20,296 nt of DNA from Methylococcaceae bacterium (GTDB taxonomy: Bacteria; Pseudomonadota; Gammaproteobacteria; Methylococcales; Methylomonadaceae): NCBI GenBank assembly GCA_030699345.1, contig JAUYMX010000498.1, positions 1 to 20,296 on the forward strand. The letters are read 5' to 3'. Within the stretch, counting starts at the first letter, position 1; each line of letters begins with the position of its first letter. Below the pieces are notes generated by a model that did no database searches, was not told where the DNA came from, and worked only from the letters and a program-made list of their open reading frames with translations. The position numbers and the translations under genes were made by a program. This document shows positions 13,405-20,296 of this stretch, one piece after another.

Positions 13405-15492
13405 TTAATAGCTTATCCTGATGCCTATTTCAGCGCTGCGTCCTGGATCCGGGGCGAAATTGCGCAAATATGACGTTGAATTTCTGATGTTTTCATTCAG
13501 CATATTTTTACCGTTTGCAAACAGTAAAATATTAGATTTATGAAAACCAGCCAATCGATATTGGGCGCCTAGGTTTAGCAATAAATAACTAGGTGTCGGT
13601 GTTTCGTTTTCGCCAGAATATGTTTGGGATTCGCCACGTGTCAACCTTGCATTCGTCGAGAGATCATTCTTTTCATAACTCAACTGAAATCCATAGCGCA
13701 ATGGCGGCATTCTGGGCACGTCCCCACCTTTATCAAACTTACCTCGCGTGTAATCACCAAACAAAGTCAAATCTAAAGCGCCATAATTATTTTGCATCAA
13801 TGGCATTATAGTTTGAGCCTCAAAGCCTTTAAAAGTTGCCGCAGCTTGCTGACTTTCTTCAACCGGAATACATGCGCCAAGAGGACAATTAGAAACAAAT
13901 GTACCTGCATCTTCATCGTACAAATAGTCAGCTCGCTGTTGATAGATATAATCACTCACCCAGTTGTGAAACAAATTTATTTCTGCTGTCATCCAGCTGG
14001 CTTGATAGCGGTAACCCAAGTCCAAATTATTAGACACTTCACGGGTAAGATTAGCGTCGCCTAACTCATAACTACGCGACGCCTCATGAACTCCATCGTA
14101 AAACAATTCCTGGATTAAAGGTGCACGTTGCGAGTGCGTAATTCCCAAACTTAGTTGATGTTGATCAGTTACATCCCATAACGCTGATGCCGAACCACTG
14201 ATCGGCAAATAAGTCAGGCTATTACGATTTTCTGGTGATATGGTCTGCCATTCACCGCGCCCACCAAATTCATAAGTAACGACACCTGATTTGAAGGATT
14301 CCACCGCAAACAATCCGTATGAATCAATGTCCGACTTGGGCACCAATGGGGCTGAGCCATCAGCACTAACAGCGGTAAATTCACTATTGGTGGATTGAAA
14401 GCCCCATACACCGCGCACAGCACCAATCGGCTGATGCTCCAGCTCCAGACGACTTTCATAGGTTTTATTTAAGAAAGTAGTTGTCGGCGTGCCCGCATCC
14501 AATTCTTGATGCTGGTAATCGGTGTAGCCAAACTTTGTTCGTATTTGCTCAGCAAATGAGAACGGCTTATTTAACTGCCCCTTGAAATCATATTTAGTCT
14601 GCTTTAGTTCTACGGTTACGGGCAGACCACCACTGCCGTCAGAGGGAATACCATAATTTCTTTCCAAGGTATTGATAGAAGCGCCAATTAATCCTGCATC
14701 ACCAATACGAGAAACCCCTGCAGAACCACCTCGAGTTCGCCCCTCCGTGTTAACTATCAATCCATCAGGATTTATTGCTGCTGCAAAATCCGGTTCATTA
14801 ACTCGAACCGCCTGTTCGTCAATTGCCCGCCCACCAATATGAGTATTACCTTGATCACGGTAAAAACCGTCAAAATGATAAGCCCAGCCATTCTTGCCAC
14901 CTTCCAACTTAAGAGCACTGGCGCTTTCGTTAGTCACTGAATCATACCGTTGTTCACCTGCCCCGCCGACTAACTTACCAGGTACAACCTCGGGAATACG
15001 ATTATCAATGACATTAACAACTCCGCCAATTGCACCATTGCCATATAACAATGTTGCTGGGCCGCGTAGCACCTCTACCCGCTCAGCCAAAATCGGCTCT
15101 ACACCATTGGCGTGATCAGGGCTTAGCGAAGACGCATCATTATTGCCCATGCTATTTTGCATTACCCTAACTCGGGGACCAGCCTGGCCTCGAATTACCG
15201 GCGTACCGACCCCAGAACCAAACGATTGCGTAGTAATGCCAAGTTCGTTTTTTAACGTTTCGCCAATAGTACTACCCACTTTGCTGCGCAAGAGATCACC
15301 GGACAACACAGTGACCGGTTTAGCAGATTTTGAGGTCGCGTGTTTTAAGGCCGTACTGACAACGACTACCTCATCAAGTTCTTTAACATCGTTTTCCTGA
15401 TTCAAGACTACCGATTTTTTAGCGCTATCAGCATCGGCATGTGCGACCAGACTACTGATTGATAAGAGAATAAAACTAAGTTTTTTGTTCAT
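13405..15492 (-). CDS. znuD: TonB-dependent outer-membrane receptor, probable zinc receptor
   Basis: Outer-membrane beta-barrel receptor, 695 aa, taking up a scarce ligand with TonB/ExbBD energy. There is a signal peptide (about 1-19, cleaved after AHA), a TonB-box-like segment LDEVVVVSTAL, a plug domain (about 50-165) with TPVIRGQAGPRVRVMQNSMG, SSLSPDHANGVEPILAERVE and VLRGPATLLYGNGAIGGVVN, then a 22-strand-type barrel ending in aromatic Tyr (IGIRISY). The plug pattern with SPDH is that of ZnuD receptors, and zinc is supported by the Zur box in its promoter and adjacent zur. A Cys pair (NCPLGAC) in a late extracellular loop may bind metal. There is no long His-rich loop as in Neisseria ZnuD. 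Substrate is inferred from regulation. Confidence 0.9.
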   Translation of the reverse strand: MNKKLSFILLSISSLVAHADADSAKKSVVLNQENDVKELDEVVVVSTALKHATSKSAKPVTVLSGDLLRSKVGSTIGETLKNELGITTQSFGSGVGTPVIRGQAGPRVRVMQNSMGNNDASSLSPDHANGVEPILAERVEVLRGPATLLYGNGAIGGVVNVIDNRIPEVVPGKLVGGAGEQRYDSVTNESASALKLEGGKNGWAYHFDGFYRDQGNTHIGGRAIDEQAVRVNEPDFAAAINPDGLIVNTEGRTRGGSAGVSRIGDAGLIGASINTLERNYGIPSDGSGGLPVTVELKQTKYDFKGQLNKPFSFAEQIRTKFGYTDYQHQELDAGTPTTTFLNKTYESRLELEHQPIGAVRGVWGFQSTNSEFTAVSADGSAPLVPKSDIDSYGLFAVESFKSGVVTYEFGGRGEWQTISPENRNSLTYLPISGSASALWDVTDQHQLSLGITHSQRAPLIQELFYDGVHEASRSYELGDANLTREVSNNLDLGYRYQASWMTAEINLFHNWVSDYIYQQRADYLYDEDAGTFVSNCPLGACIPVEESQQAAATFKGFEAQTIMPLMQNNYGALDLTLFGDYTRGKFDKGGDVPRMPPLRYGFQLSYEKNDLSTNARLTRGESQTYSGENETPTPSYLLLNLGAQYRLAGFHKSNILLFANGKNMLNENIRNSTSYLRNFAPDPGRSAEIGIRISY

Positions 15493-15549
15493 CTGACATC
15501 CAAGGTTATCAATTTGAAGAGCCCAAACATTACTGTGACAATATCGATA

Positions 15550-15564
15550 TGTTATAATATAACA
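15550..15564. promoter_or_regulatory. Zur box in the receptor promoter
   Basis: TGTTATAATATAACA, a perfect palindrome with 7-bp arms, matches the core of the gammaproteobacterial Zur consensus (GTTATA-N-TATAAC). It overlaps a likely -10 (TATTAT on the minus strand, with TTGGCC 16 nt upstream) about 60-70 bp before the receptor ATG. A further half-site, TTATAACA, follows at 15569-15576. Repression when zinc is plentiful is expected. Confidence 0.85.
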
Positions 15565-15665
15565 ATTTTATAACAGGCCAATAGCTATTTTTACAGATTT
15601 TTATGACATCAAGCGCACAGTAACTTTAAAAAGTTACACATTATATGCACGCGACGGAGTGGGCA

Positions 15666-16154
15666 TTACAACTGAGATTTACTTGCGCATTTAGCGCAAA
15701 TACCATGAATTTCAATTGCTTTGCTATGAATTATAAATCCTGCCTGCTCAGCTTCTTGTGCAAGAGTTTTCATCACGTCAGCCGCAGATCGTTCTTCAAC
15801 TTCCTGACATTGCTTACAAATTAGCAACAATTGCTCATGCTGTTGCCCTGAACAACGACACCCCACAAACGCATTTAAACTTTCAACCCGATGAACAAGA
15901 CCTTGTTCAATCAAAAAATCCAGCGCTCGGTAAATGGTTGCGGGCTTTGCTGCTTGCTGAAGCGGTCTAATGCGATCCAGTAACTCATACGCCTTAACAG
16001 CTTTATGACTATCCCAGATCAATTCTAATACCTGATGACGAATGGGAGTAAGTTGCACACCGCGAAGCATACATAACTGCTCGGCAGTGCCCAAGGCCTT
16101 ACTGACACATTGTTGATGATCATGTTCCGGACGCAAAGGAGGCTGTTTTGACAT
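15666..16154 (-). CDS. zur: Zinc uptake regulator Zur (Fur family)
   Basis: Zinc-sensing repressor, 162 aa. Winged-helix N-terminal domain with RGVQLTPIRHQVLELIWDS and the family signature AKPATIYRALDFLIEQGLVH. The C-terminal dimerisation domain has structural-zinc cysteine pairs CKQC and CAKC plus C-R-C-S near the regulatory site, and IEIHGICAKC as in E. coli Zur, distinguishing it from Fur (HHDH pattern). The N-terminus HDHQQC may add a metal site. It is encoded just upstream of the receptor on the same strand, with the Zur box in the 173-bp gap, so the receptor has its own Zur-controlled promoter. The ATG at 16154 has no clear Shine-Dalgarno, so the start is less certain than the identity. 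Confidence 0.95.
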   Translation of the reverse strand: MSKQPPLRPEHDHQQCVSKALGTAEQLCMLRGVQLTPIRHQVLELIWDSHKAVKAYELLDRIRPLQQAAKPATIYRALDFLIEQGLVHRVESLNAFVGCRCSGQQHEQLLLICKQCQEVEERSAADVMKTLAQEAEQAGFIIHSKAIEIHGICAKCASKSQL

Positions 16155-16221
16155 TAAAAATGATTTTTATCAGTAAAAGCTAAAGTAATCTTGGCACTAA
16201 CAATTACTACCAAGCTTTCCT

Positions 16222-16270
16222 TAAAAGAAAAGCCAAAGATGATCACGTTAAAAGCAGGTCATCTTTGGCT
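16222..16270 (-). terminator. Terminator after mlaA
   Basis: Minus strand AGCCAAAGATGA and TCATCTTTGGCT form a perfect 12-bp stem with a 16-nt loop, followed by UUUUCUUUU. It lies 14 nt after the mlaA stop and isolates zur. Confidence 0.88.
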
Positions 16271-16283
16271 GATAGAACTTAAT

Positions 16284-17207
16284 TTATTTGTCAGGAGAGG
16301 ATAATTCCAGCATATGCCTGGAGTTATCAAGTACTGGTGGTAATCCAGAGTTATCGATAACTGGCGCTGGAGTACTATTTTGTGTTTTAACGTTTTGATT
16401 GGAGACCACAGGCTTTTTAGCAGGACTTGAAGATGAAGGCTCATCAATGTCTTCTAACTGCACTTCGTCTTCTTCAGCCATATTGCCGTCATGCACCAGA
16501 CTTTCACGACGCTGCTGATAAGAATTTTTAATAAAGCTATAACGGTCTACCGAAGCTTCATCAACAATTTTTTCGGTAGTCAACAATCCTGCGCGAGTAT
16601 CGGTAACATCAACTGCTTTTGCGCCGACATTAATTGCACTCACGGCTGCGCCGGCGCCAGCAAAAGCAAAGGTATAGGTAAGCGGATTTAACAATGCATC
16701 ACCAATACTGCCAACGGCTTCGCGCGGAGAACTAGGCCCCATAAAAGGTAACACCAAATAAGGACCTGAAGGCACTCCCCAAAAGCCTAAAGTCTGACCA
16801 AAGTCTTCGTTGTGTTTAGGCAAGTCAATCATCTTCGCCACATCAAAAAAACCGGCAACGCCGACTGTGGTATTGATTAAAAAGCGACTTGCATCCATCC
16901 CACCTTGAGTCAGTTTAAATTGCAATAAGTCGTTAACTGTTACGCCAATGTCATTAAGATTGCTAAAAAAGTTAGTAATTCCTTGATCAACAGGATCCGG
17001 AGTCACTTTCAAATAGCCTTTTGCCAACGGTTTCAGCACGGCATCATCGACATCATCATTAAACGATTGAGTGCCTTTATTCCACCCTTGCCAGGGATCC
17101 TCATTTTTCACCTCTTCGCCGGTAGTTGCACAACCGGATAAAACGGCTGAAATCGCTAAGCTGCTGATTAAAAGACGGTGTTTTGAATGGGTGATATACA
17201 TGGTCAT
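16284..17207 (-). CDS. mlaA: Phospholipid transport lipoprotein MlaA (VacJ)
   Basis: Outer-membrane lipoprotein that removes mislocalised phospholipids from the outer leaflet and passes them to MlaC. 307 aa: signal peptide with lipobox LSGC (Cys near 26), then the VacJ core (about 35-235) with DPWQGWNKGTQSFNDDVDDA, the family-typical FINTTVGVAGFFDVA and GVPSGPYLVLPFMGPSSPRE. The C-terminal 70 residues are low-complexity, rich in Ser, Pro, Asn and Glu (DIDEPSSSSPAKKP), longer than E. coli MlaA (251 aa). The other mla genes are not in this window. Start is either the ATG at 17207 or the one at 17201; neither has a strong ribosome site. Confidence 0.95.
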   Translation of the reverse strand: MTMYITHSKHRLLISSLAISAVLSGCATTGEEVKNEDPWQGWNKGTQSFNDDVDDAVLKPLAKGYLKVTPDPVDQGITNFFSNLNDIGVTVNDLLQFKLTQGGMDASRFLINTTVGVAGFFDVAKMIDLPKHNEDFGQTLGFWGVPSGPYLVLPFMGPSSPREAVGSIGDALLNPLTYTFAFAGAGAAVSAINVGAKAVDVTDTRAGLLTTEKIVDEASVDRYSFIKNSYQQRRESLVHDGNMAEEDEVQLEDIDEPSSSSPAKKPVVSNQNVKTQNSTPAPVIDNSGLPPVLDNSRHMLELSSPDK

Positions 17208-17264
17208 GATTGATCAATCTCGGTTTTAGATAACTTAGTACGGGCGTACTTGATTTTCGTGAAT

Positions 17265-17270
17265 ATTATA
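17265..17270 (-). promoter_or_regulatory. Likely mlaA promoter -10
   Basis: TATAAT on the minus strand, about 58 bp before the mlaA ATG, with no good -35. The leader contains AGTACG-CC-CGTACT, a 6-bp palindromic hairpin, which could be an operator. Confidence 0.4.
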
Positions 17271-17299
17271 GCGTTATAAATCAGCTGAGTTCATAAAGT

Positions 17300-17992
17300 T
17301 CACTGGCTTTTTAGATAACTTGTTGCACCTAGATTTTGCATTTGCCTGAGAATCCAATGTTGTCGCTTAAGTAAATAACTTGATGGTCGCCTGGCTTGAA
17401 AAACAATGGGGTTGGGCAACGTCCCTGCCAGTAACGCCGCCTGCGGGCGACTTAATTGCTTGGCTGAGCTACCAAAATAATTTTGGCTGGCTGCTTCAAC
17501 GCCAAATAAATGATCACCAAATTCGGCGATATTCAAATACACCTCCAAGATCCGGTCTTTACTCCACAACACTTCAATCAAAACTGTAAACCAGACTTCC
17601 AGCCCTTTACGAATAAAACTTTTAGACGGAATCAGGAATAAATTTTTAGCCACTTGCTGCGACAAAGTGCTGGCGCCTCTGAGCTTACCGCCGTCCATAT
17701 AGACATCAATTGAAGATTGAATGGCATGCAAATCAAACCCTGAATGCTGAAAAAAACGCTGATCTTCGGCTGCAATGACAGCCAACCCGATATTCGGGGA
17801 GATGGCTTTGGCACTAACCCAATGATATTCAATGTGTTTAAAAGTGCCTTTATCGGCCAAATCTTCAATATGCCGATAGAGCATGAACATCGATGTTGGT
17901 GGCGGCACCCAACGGAACAGCAAACATAAGCCCACCGATGACAACACAAAACCATAGGCAACATATAACGCGACACGCTTCAGCCTGTCCAT
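17300..17992 (-). CDS. mtgA: Monofunctional peptidoglycan glycosyltransferase
   Basis: Polymerises lipid II into glycan strands at the periplasmic face of the inner membrane. Single GT51 domain with EDQRFFQHSGFD (catalytic Glu), GASTLSQQVAKNLFL, RKGLEVWFT (second motif), and KDRILEVYLNIAEFG, all as in E. coli MtgA. An N-terminal membrane anchor is at about residues 7-25 (ALYVAYGFVLSSVGLCLLF). No transpeptidase domain, so it is not a class A PBP. 230 aa from the ATG at 17992; upstream in-frame GTG at 18025 or TTG at 18031 would add 11-13 residues, making about 243 as in E. coli, so the start is uncertain. It lies 60 bp after the acs stop and is probably co-transcribed with it. Confidence 0.95.
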   Translation of the reverse strand: MDRLKRVALYVAYGFVLSSVGLCLLFRWVPPPTSMFMLYRHIEDLADKGTFKHIEYHWVSAKAISPNIGLAVIAAEDQRFFQHSGFDLHAIQSSIDVYMDGGKLRGASTLSQQVAKNLFLIPSKSFIRKGLEVWFTVLIEVLWSKDRILEVYLNIAEFGDHLFGVEAASQNYFGSSAKQLSRPQAALLAGTLPNPIVFQARRPSSYLLKRQHWILRQMQNLGATSYLKSQ

Positions 17993-18052
17993 TAATACCA
18001 AACGATGCCGAGAGAATCTGCGCACAGCCAAAATCAGACTCGAATATCTAAT

Positions 18053-19990
18053 TTATTTGTTAGCACGATGATCAATAATTTCATCGACAACGGAAGGATC
18101 CGCCAACGTCGACGTATCCCCCAAACTATCAATTTCGTTAGCCGCCACTTTACGCAAGATACGTCGCATAATTTTACCGGAGCGGGTTTTTGGTAATCCC
18201 GGTGCCCACTGGATAATATCAGGATGCGCAATCGGGCCAATTTCTTTTCTGACCAATTCAATCAATTCCTGTCGTAGCTGCTCCGAAGGTTGCACTCCGA
18301 CATTCAGGGTGACATAGGCATAGATACCCTGCCCCTTAATGTTGTGCGGATAACCGACCACGGCTGCTTCGGCAACATGTTCATGCAGCACCAAAGCACT
18401 TTCAATTTCTGCAGTCCCCATTCGGTGTCCGGAAACATTGAGCACATCATCAACACGCCCGGTAATCCAGTAATAGTCGTCTTTATCTCTGCGCGCACCG
18501 TCACCGGCAAAATAATAGCCGGGATAATTTTTGAAATACGTGTCGATAAAGCGTGGATGATCACCATAAATAGTGCGTGCTTGGCCAGGCCAAGAGCGGC
18601 CAATTACTAAAATACCTTCAGATTCGCCTTCTAAAACACGCCCCTCGTTATCAACAATCTCCGGCTTTATGCCAAAAAACGGCAATGTCGCCGAGCCGGG
18701 TTTTAAAGCAATGGCACCTGGCAACGGCGTAATCAAAATGCCGCCGGTTTCTGTTTGCCACCAAGTATCAACAATCGGACAGCGCGCTTCACCAACGACG
18801 TGGTAGTACCATTCCCAGGCTTCCGGATTTATCGGTTCGCCAACGCTACCCAACAATCGCAAACTGCTGCGATCGGTACGAGTGACAAACTCATTACCTT
18901 GCGCCATCAACGCACGGATGGCCGTGGGTGCTGTGTAAAAAATAGTCACTTGATGCTTATCAATAACGCGCCAGAACCGATCCGCTTCAGGATAAGTAGG
19001 CACGCCTTCAAACATCAACGTAGTCGCACCATTACATAACGGCCCGTAAATCATATACGAGTGACCGGTAATCCAGCCTATATCGGCGGTACACCAGTAA
19101 ATATCGCCATCGTGATAATCAAACACATATTTGTGGGTCATCGCGGCATAAAGCAAATAGCCGCCGGTAGTGTGTACCACGCCTTTGGGTTTACCTGTGG
19201 AACCTGAGGTATACAAGATAAATAACGGATCTTCCGCGGCCATCGACTCGGCTGGGCAATCACTTGATGTCGTTGCCATTGCGTGGTGATACCAGACATC
19301 ACGTGGCTCATGCCAAGCAACCTGATTACCGGTATTTTTTATCACGATAACTTTTTCCAACTGCGGACAATCAACCGCAGCCTGGTCAACATTGGCTTTT
19401 ATGGGCAGCGTTCTGCCGCCACGATAACCCTCATCGGCACAAACTACGTAGCGACAGTCGGCATCGATAATCCGGTCTTTTAAGGCTTCGGCAGAAAACC
19501 CGCCAAAAACGATGGAATGCACAGCACCGATACGGGTACATGCCAACATCACGGTAGCGGCTTCGGCAATCATCGGTAAATAGATACAGACGCAGTCGCC
19601 TTTTTTGACACCTAAATTCTTTAAGACATTTGCAAAGCGGCAGACTTGCTCATGCAATTGTCGATAAGTTATTTTTTTATCCTGCGTAGGATTATCGCCT
19701 TCCCAAATAATTGCGACCTGATCAGCGCGGGTTGCCAAATGCCTATCTACACAATTAACACTAACGTTAAGTTCTCCGCCATCAAACCAACGAATATGGC
19801 CTTTGTTAAAGTCGCAATCCATGACCGTATGCCAAGGCTTGCTCCAGTCTAAAAACTGCTCGGCTTGTTCCGCCCAAAACGCTTCAGGGTGATTTATTGA
19901 CTGCTTATACATAGTTTTATAGCTGTCGGCAGTAATGTGTGCGTTGGCGGCAACGCTAGGATTTACGGCATACACTGTATTATCTGACAT
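18053..19990 (-). CDS. acs: Acetyl-CoA synthetase (AMP-forming)
   Basis: Activates acetate with ATP and CoA to acetyl-CoA in two steps via acetyl-AMP. 645 aa, close to E. coli Acs (652). Contains the adenylation P-loop YTSGSTGKPKGVVHTTGGY (near 260-278), TADIGWITGHSY, the acyl-pocket Trp in DTWWQTETGG, YYFAGDGARRDKDDYYWITG, GRVDDVLNVSGHRMGTAEIE, and the C-terminal PKTRSGKIMRR whose Lys (near 606) is the acetylation-controlled catalytic residue. The ATG at 19990 begins MSDNTVYAVNPS. It lies 29 bp downstream of gluQ on the same strand. Confidence 0.98.
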   Translation of the reverse strand: MSDNTVYAVNPSVAANAHITADSYKTMYKQSINHPEAFWAEQAEQFLDWSKPWHTVMDCDFNKGHIRWFDGGELNVSVNCVDRHLATRADQVAIIWEGDNPTQDKKITYRQLHEQVCRFANVLKNLGVKKGDCVCIYLPMIAEAATVMLACTRIGAVHSIVFGGFSAEALKDRIIDADCRYVVCADEGYRGGRTLPIKANVDQAAVDCPQLEKVIVIKNTGNQVAWHEPRDVWYHHAMATTSSDCPAESMAAEDPLFILYTSGSTGKPKGVVHTTGGYLLYAAMTHKYVFDYHDGDIYWCTADIGWITGHSYMIYGPLCNGATTLMFEGVPTYPEADRFWRVIDKHQVTIFYTAPTAIRALMAQGNEFVTRTDRSSLRLLGSVGEPINPEAWEWYYHVVGEARCPIVDTWWQTETGGILITPLPGAIALKPGSATLPFFGIKPEIVDNEGRVLEGESEGILVIGRSWPGQARTIYGDHPRFIDTYFKNYPGYYFAGDGARRDKDDYYWITGRVDDVLNVSGHRMGTAEIESALVLHEHVAEAAVVGYPHNIKGQGIYAYVTLNVGVQPSEQLRQELIELVRKEIGPIAHPDIIQWAPGLPKTRSGKIMRRILRKVAANEIDSLGDTSTLADPSVVDEIIDHRANK

Positions 19991-20019
19991 GATTTATCCT
20001 GAATTTGCAAAGACGGCAA

Positions 20020-20296
20020 TTAGCCTGCCACAGCCAATTGTACGGTACCTTTTAAGGCCGCTGGGTTCCAATGCTGTTGGGCCCAATCGAGAAGTTCGCT
20101 GACTGGCGCATTTTGGCATTCAATAGGTGGGTGTTGTTTTAATAATCCCAGCAATTTAAAAATCAACTGACTGGGAGAGTGGGTATCTACCGCCTGAGCC
20201 AATGTTTGCTTGCTGAGCTTATGACCTTCGGCATCAACAATCACGGGCACATGCATGTAGCTGGGCGTAACGAATTTAAACACTTGCTGTAAATAG
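20020..20296 (-). CDS. gluQ: Glutamyl-Q tRNA(Asp) synthetase, C-terminal part
   Basis: Class I aminoacyl-tRNA synthetase paralogue that attaches glutamate to queuosine in tRNA(Asp). Only the last 91 codons are visible; the gene starts beyond the right edge. YLQQVFKFVTPSYMHVPV leads into EGHKLSKQTLA, where KLSKQ is the KMSKS-equivalent, and the tail PVSELLDWAQQHWNP fits GluQ, which lacks the anticodon-binding domain of GltX. A GTG at 20283 is not a real start because the homologous sequence continues upstream. Confident as GluQ rather than GltX because of the short C-terminus after KLSKQ. Confidence 0.9.
   Translation of the reverse strand, partial: YLQQVFKFVTPSYMHVPVIVDAEGHKLSKQTLAQAVDTHSPSQLIFKLLGLLKQHPPIECQNAPVSELLDWAQQHWNPAALKGTVQLAVAG

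Noticed and set aside
20020..20283. Complete 87-aa gene starting at GTG 20283
   Set aside because: The reading frame continues upstream to the window edge with GluQ-like sequence, so it is a truncated view of a longer gene.

Overview
The window is a gammaproteobacterial chromosome segment carrying an integrated phage-satellite-like element of about 8.8 kb. Supporting this are a metY–rimP–nusA–infB gene order, a two-repeat NusA C-terminus, Zur with a canonical Zur box, MlaA, MtgA and GluQ. I cannot fix the genus from sequence alone. Nearly every gene I can support reads on the minus strand.

Layout by increasing coordinate: (1) 1-4298, the translation/transcription operon, read rimP then nusA then infB, with tight overlaps and infB running off the left edge. 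(2) 4323-4461, two intrinsic terminators and the 45-bp 3' remnant of an initiator tRNA gene. (3) 4462-13207, the integrated element. In transcription order it has an attachment arm, a zinc-ribbon gene plus tyrosine integrase, a 235-residue unknown protein, a replication operon (78-aa HTH-like protein, 92-aa unknown, P4-type primase-helicase), a 540-bp structured non-coding region that is a good origin candidate, and a short decayed morphogenesis module (HK97-type major capsid pseudogene, small ORFs, one capsid-associated candidate). (4) 13208-13284, an intact initiator tRNA(fMet) whose 3' 45 bp are exactly repeated at 4417-4461; these are the attachment sites. (5) 13405-16154, a TonB-dependent receptor of ZnuD type, with a Zur box in its promoter, next to zur. 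(6) 16284-20296, mlaA, mtgA, acs and the C-terminal end of gluQ.

The main biological point is how the element sits in the host operon. In E. coli and relatives metY directly precedes rimP-nusA-infB. Here the element has integrated into the tRNA, restored it with its own copy of the 3' half, and pushed the essential operon 8.8 kb away from the tRNA promoter. At the element end nearest rimP there is a near-consensus sigma-70 promoter (TTGACC, 17 nt, TAATAT) facing outward. In the integrated state it should feed rimP-nusA-infB. In the excised circle the same promoter would read across attP into the zinc-ribbon/integrase gene pair. Flanking repeats on both arms fit integrase arm-binding sites.

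A second theme is shared control. A 16-bp identical sequence plus tandem copies of AGGGAGTT lies upstream of both the replication operon and the capsid operon, suggesting one regulator or replication protein acts at both. Just after the primase gene is a 106-bp nested inverted repeat whose arms are themselves tandem octamers. The capsid gene carries two precise lesions (one inserted base and one Trp-to-amber change) but is otherwise well preserved, so its inactivation looks recent. I see no CRISPR array, no insertion sequence and no recognised defence gene.
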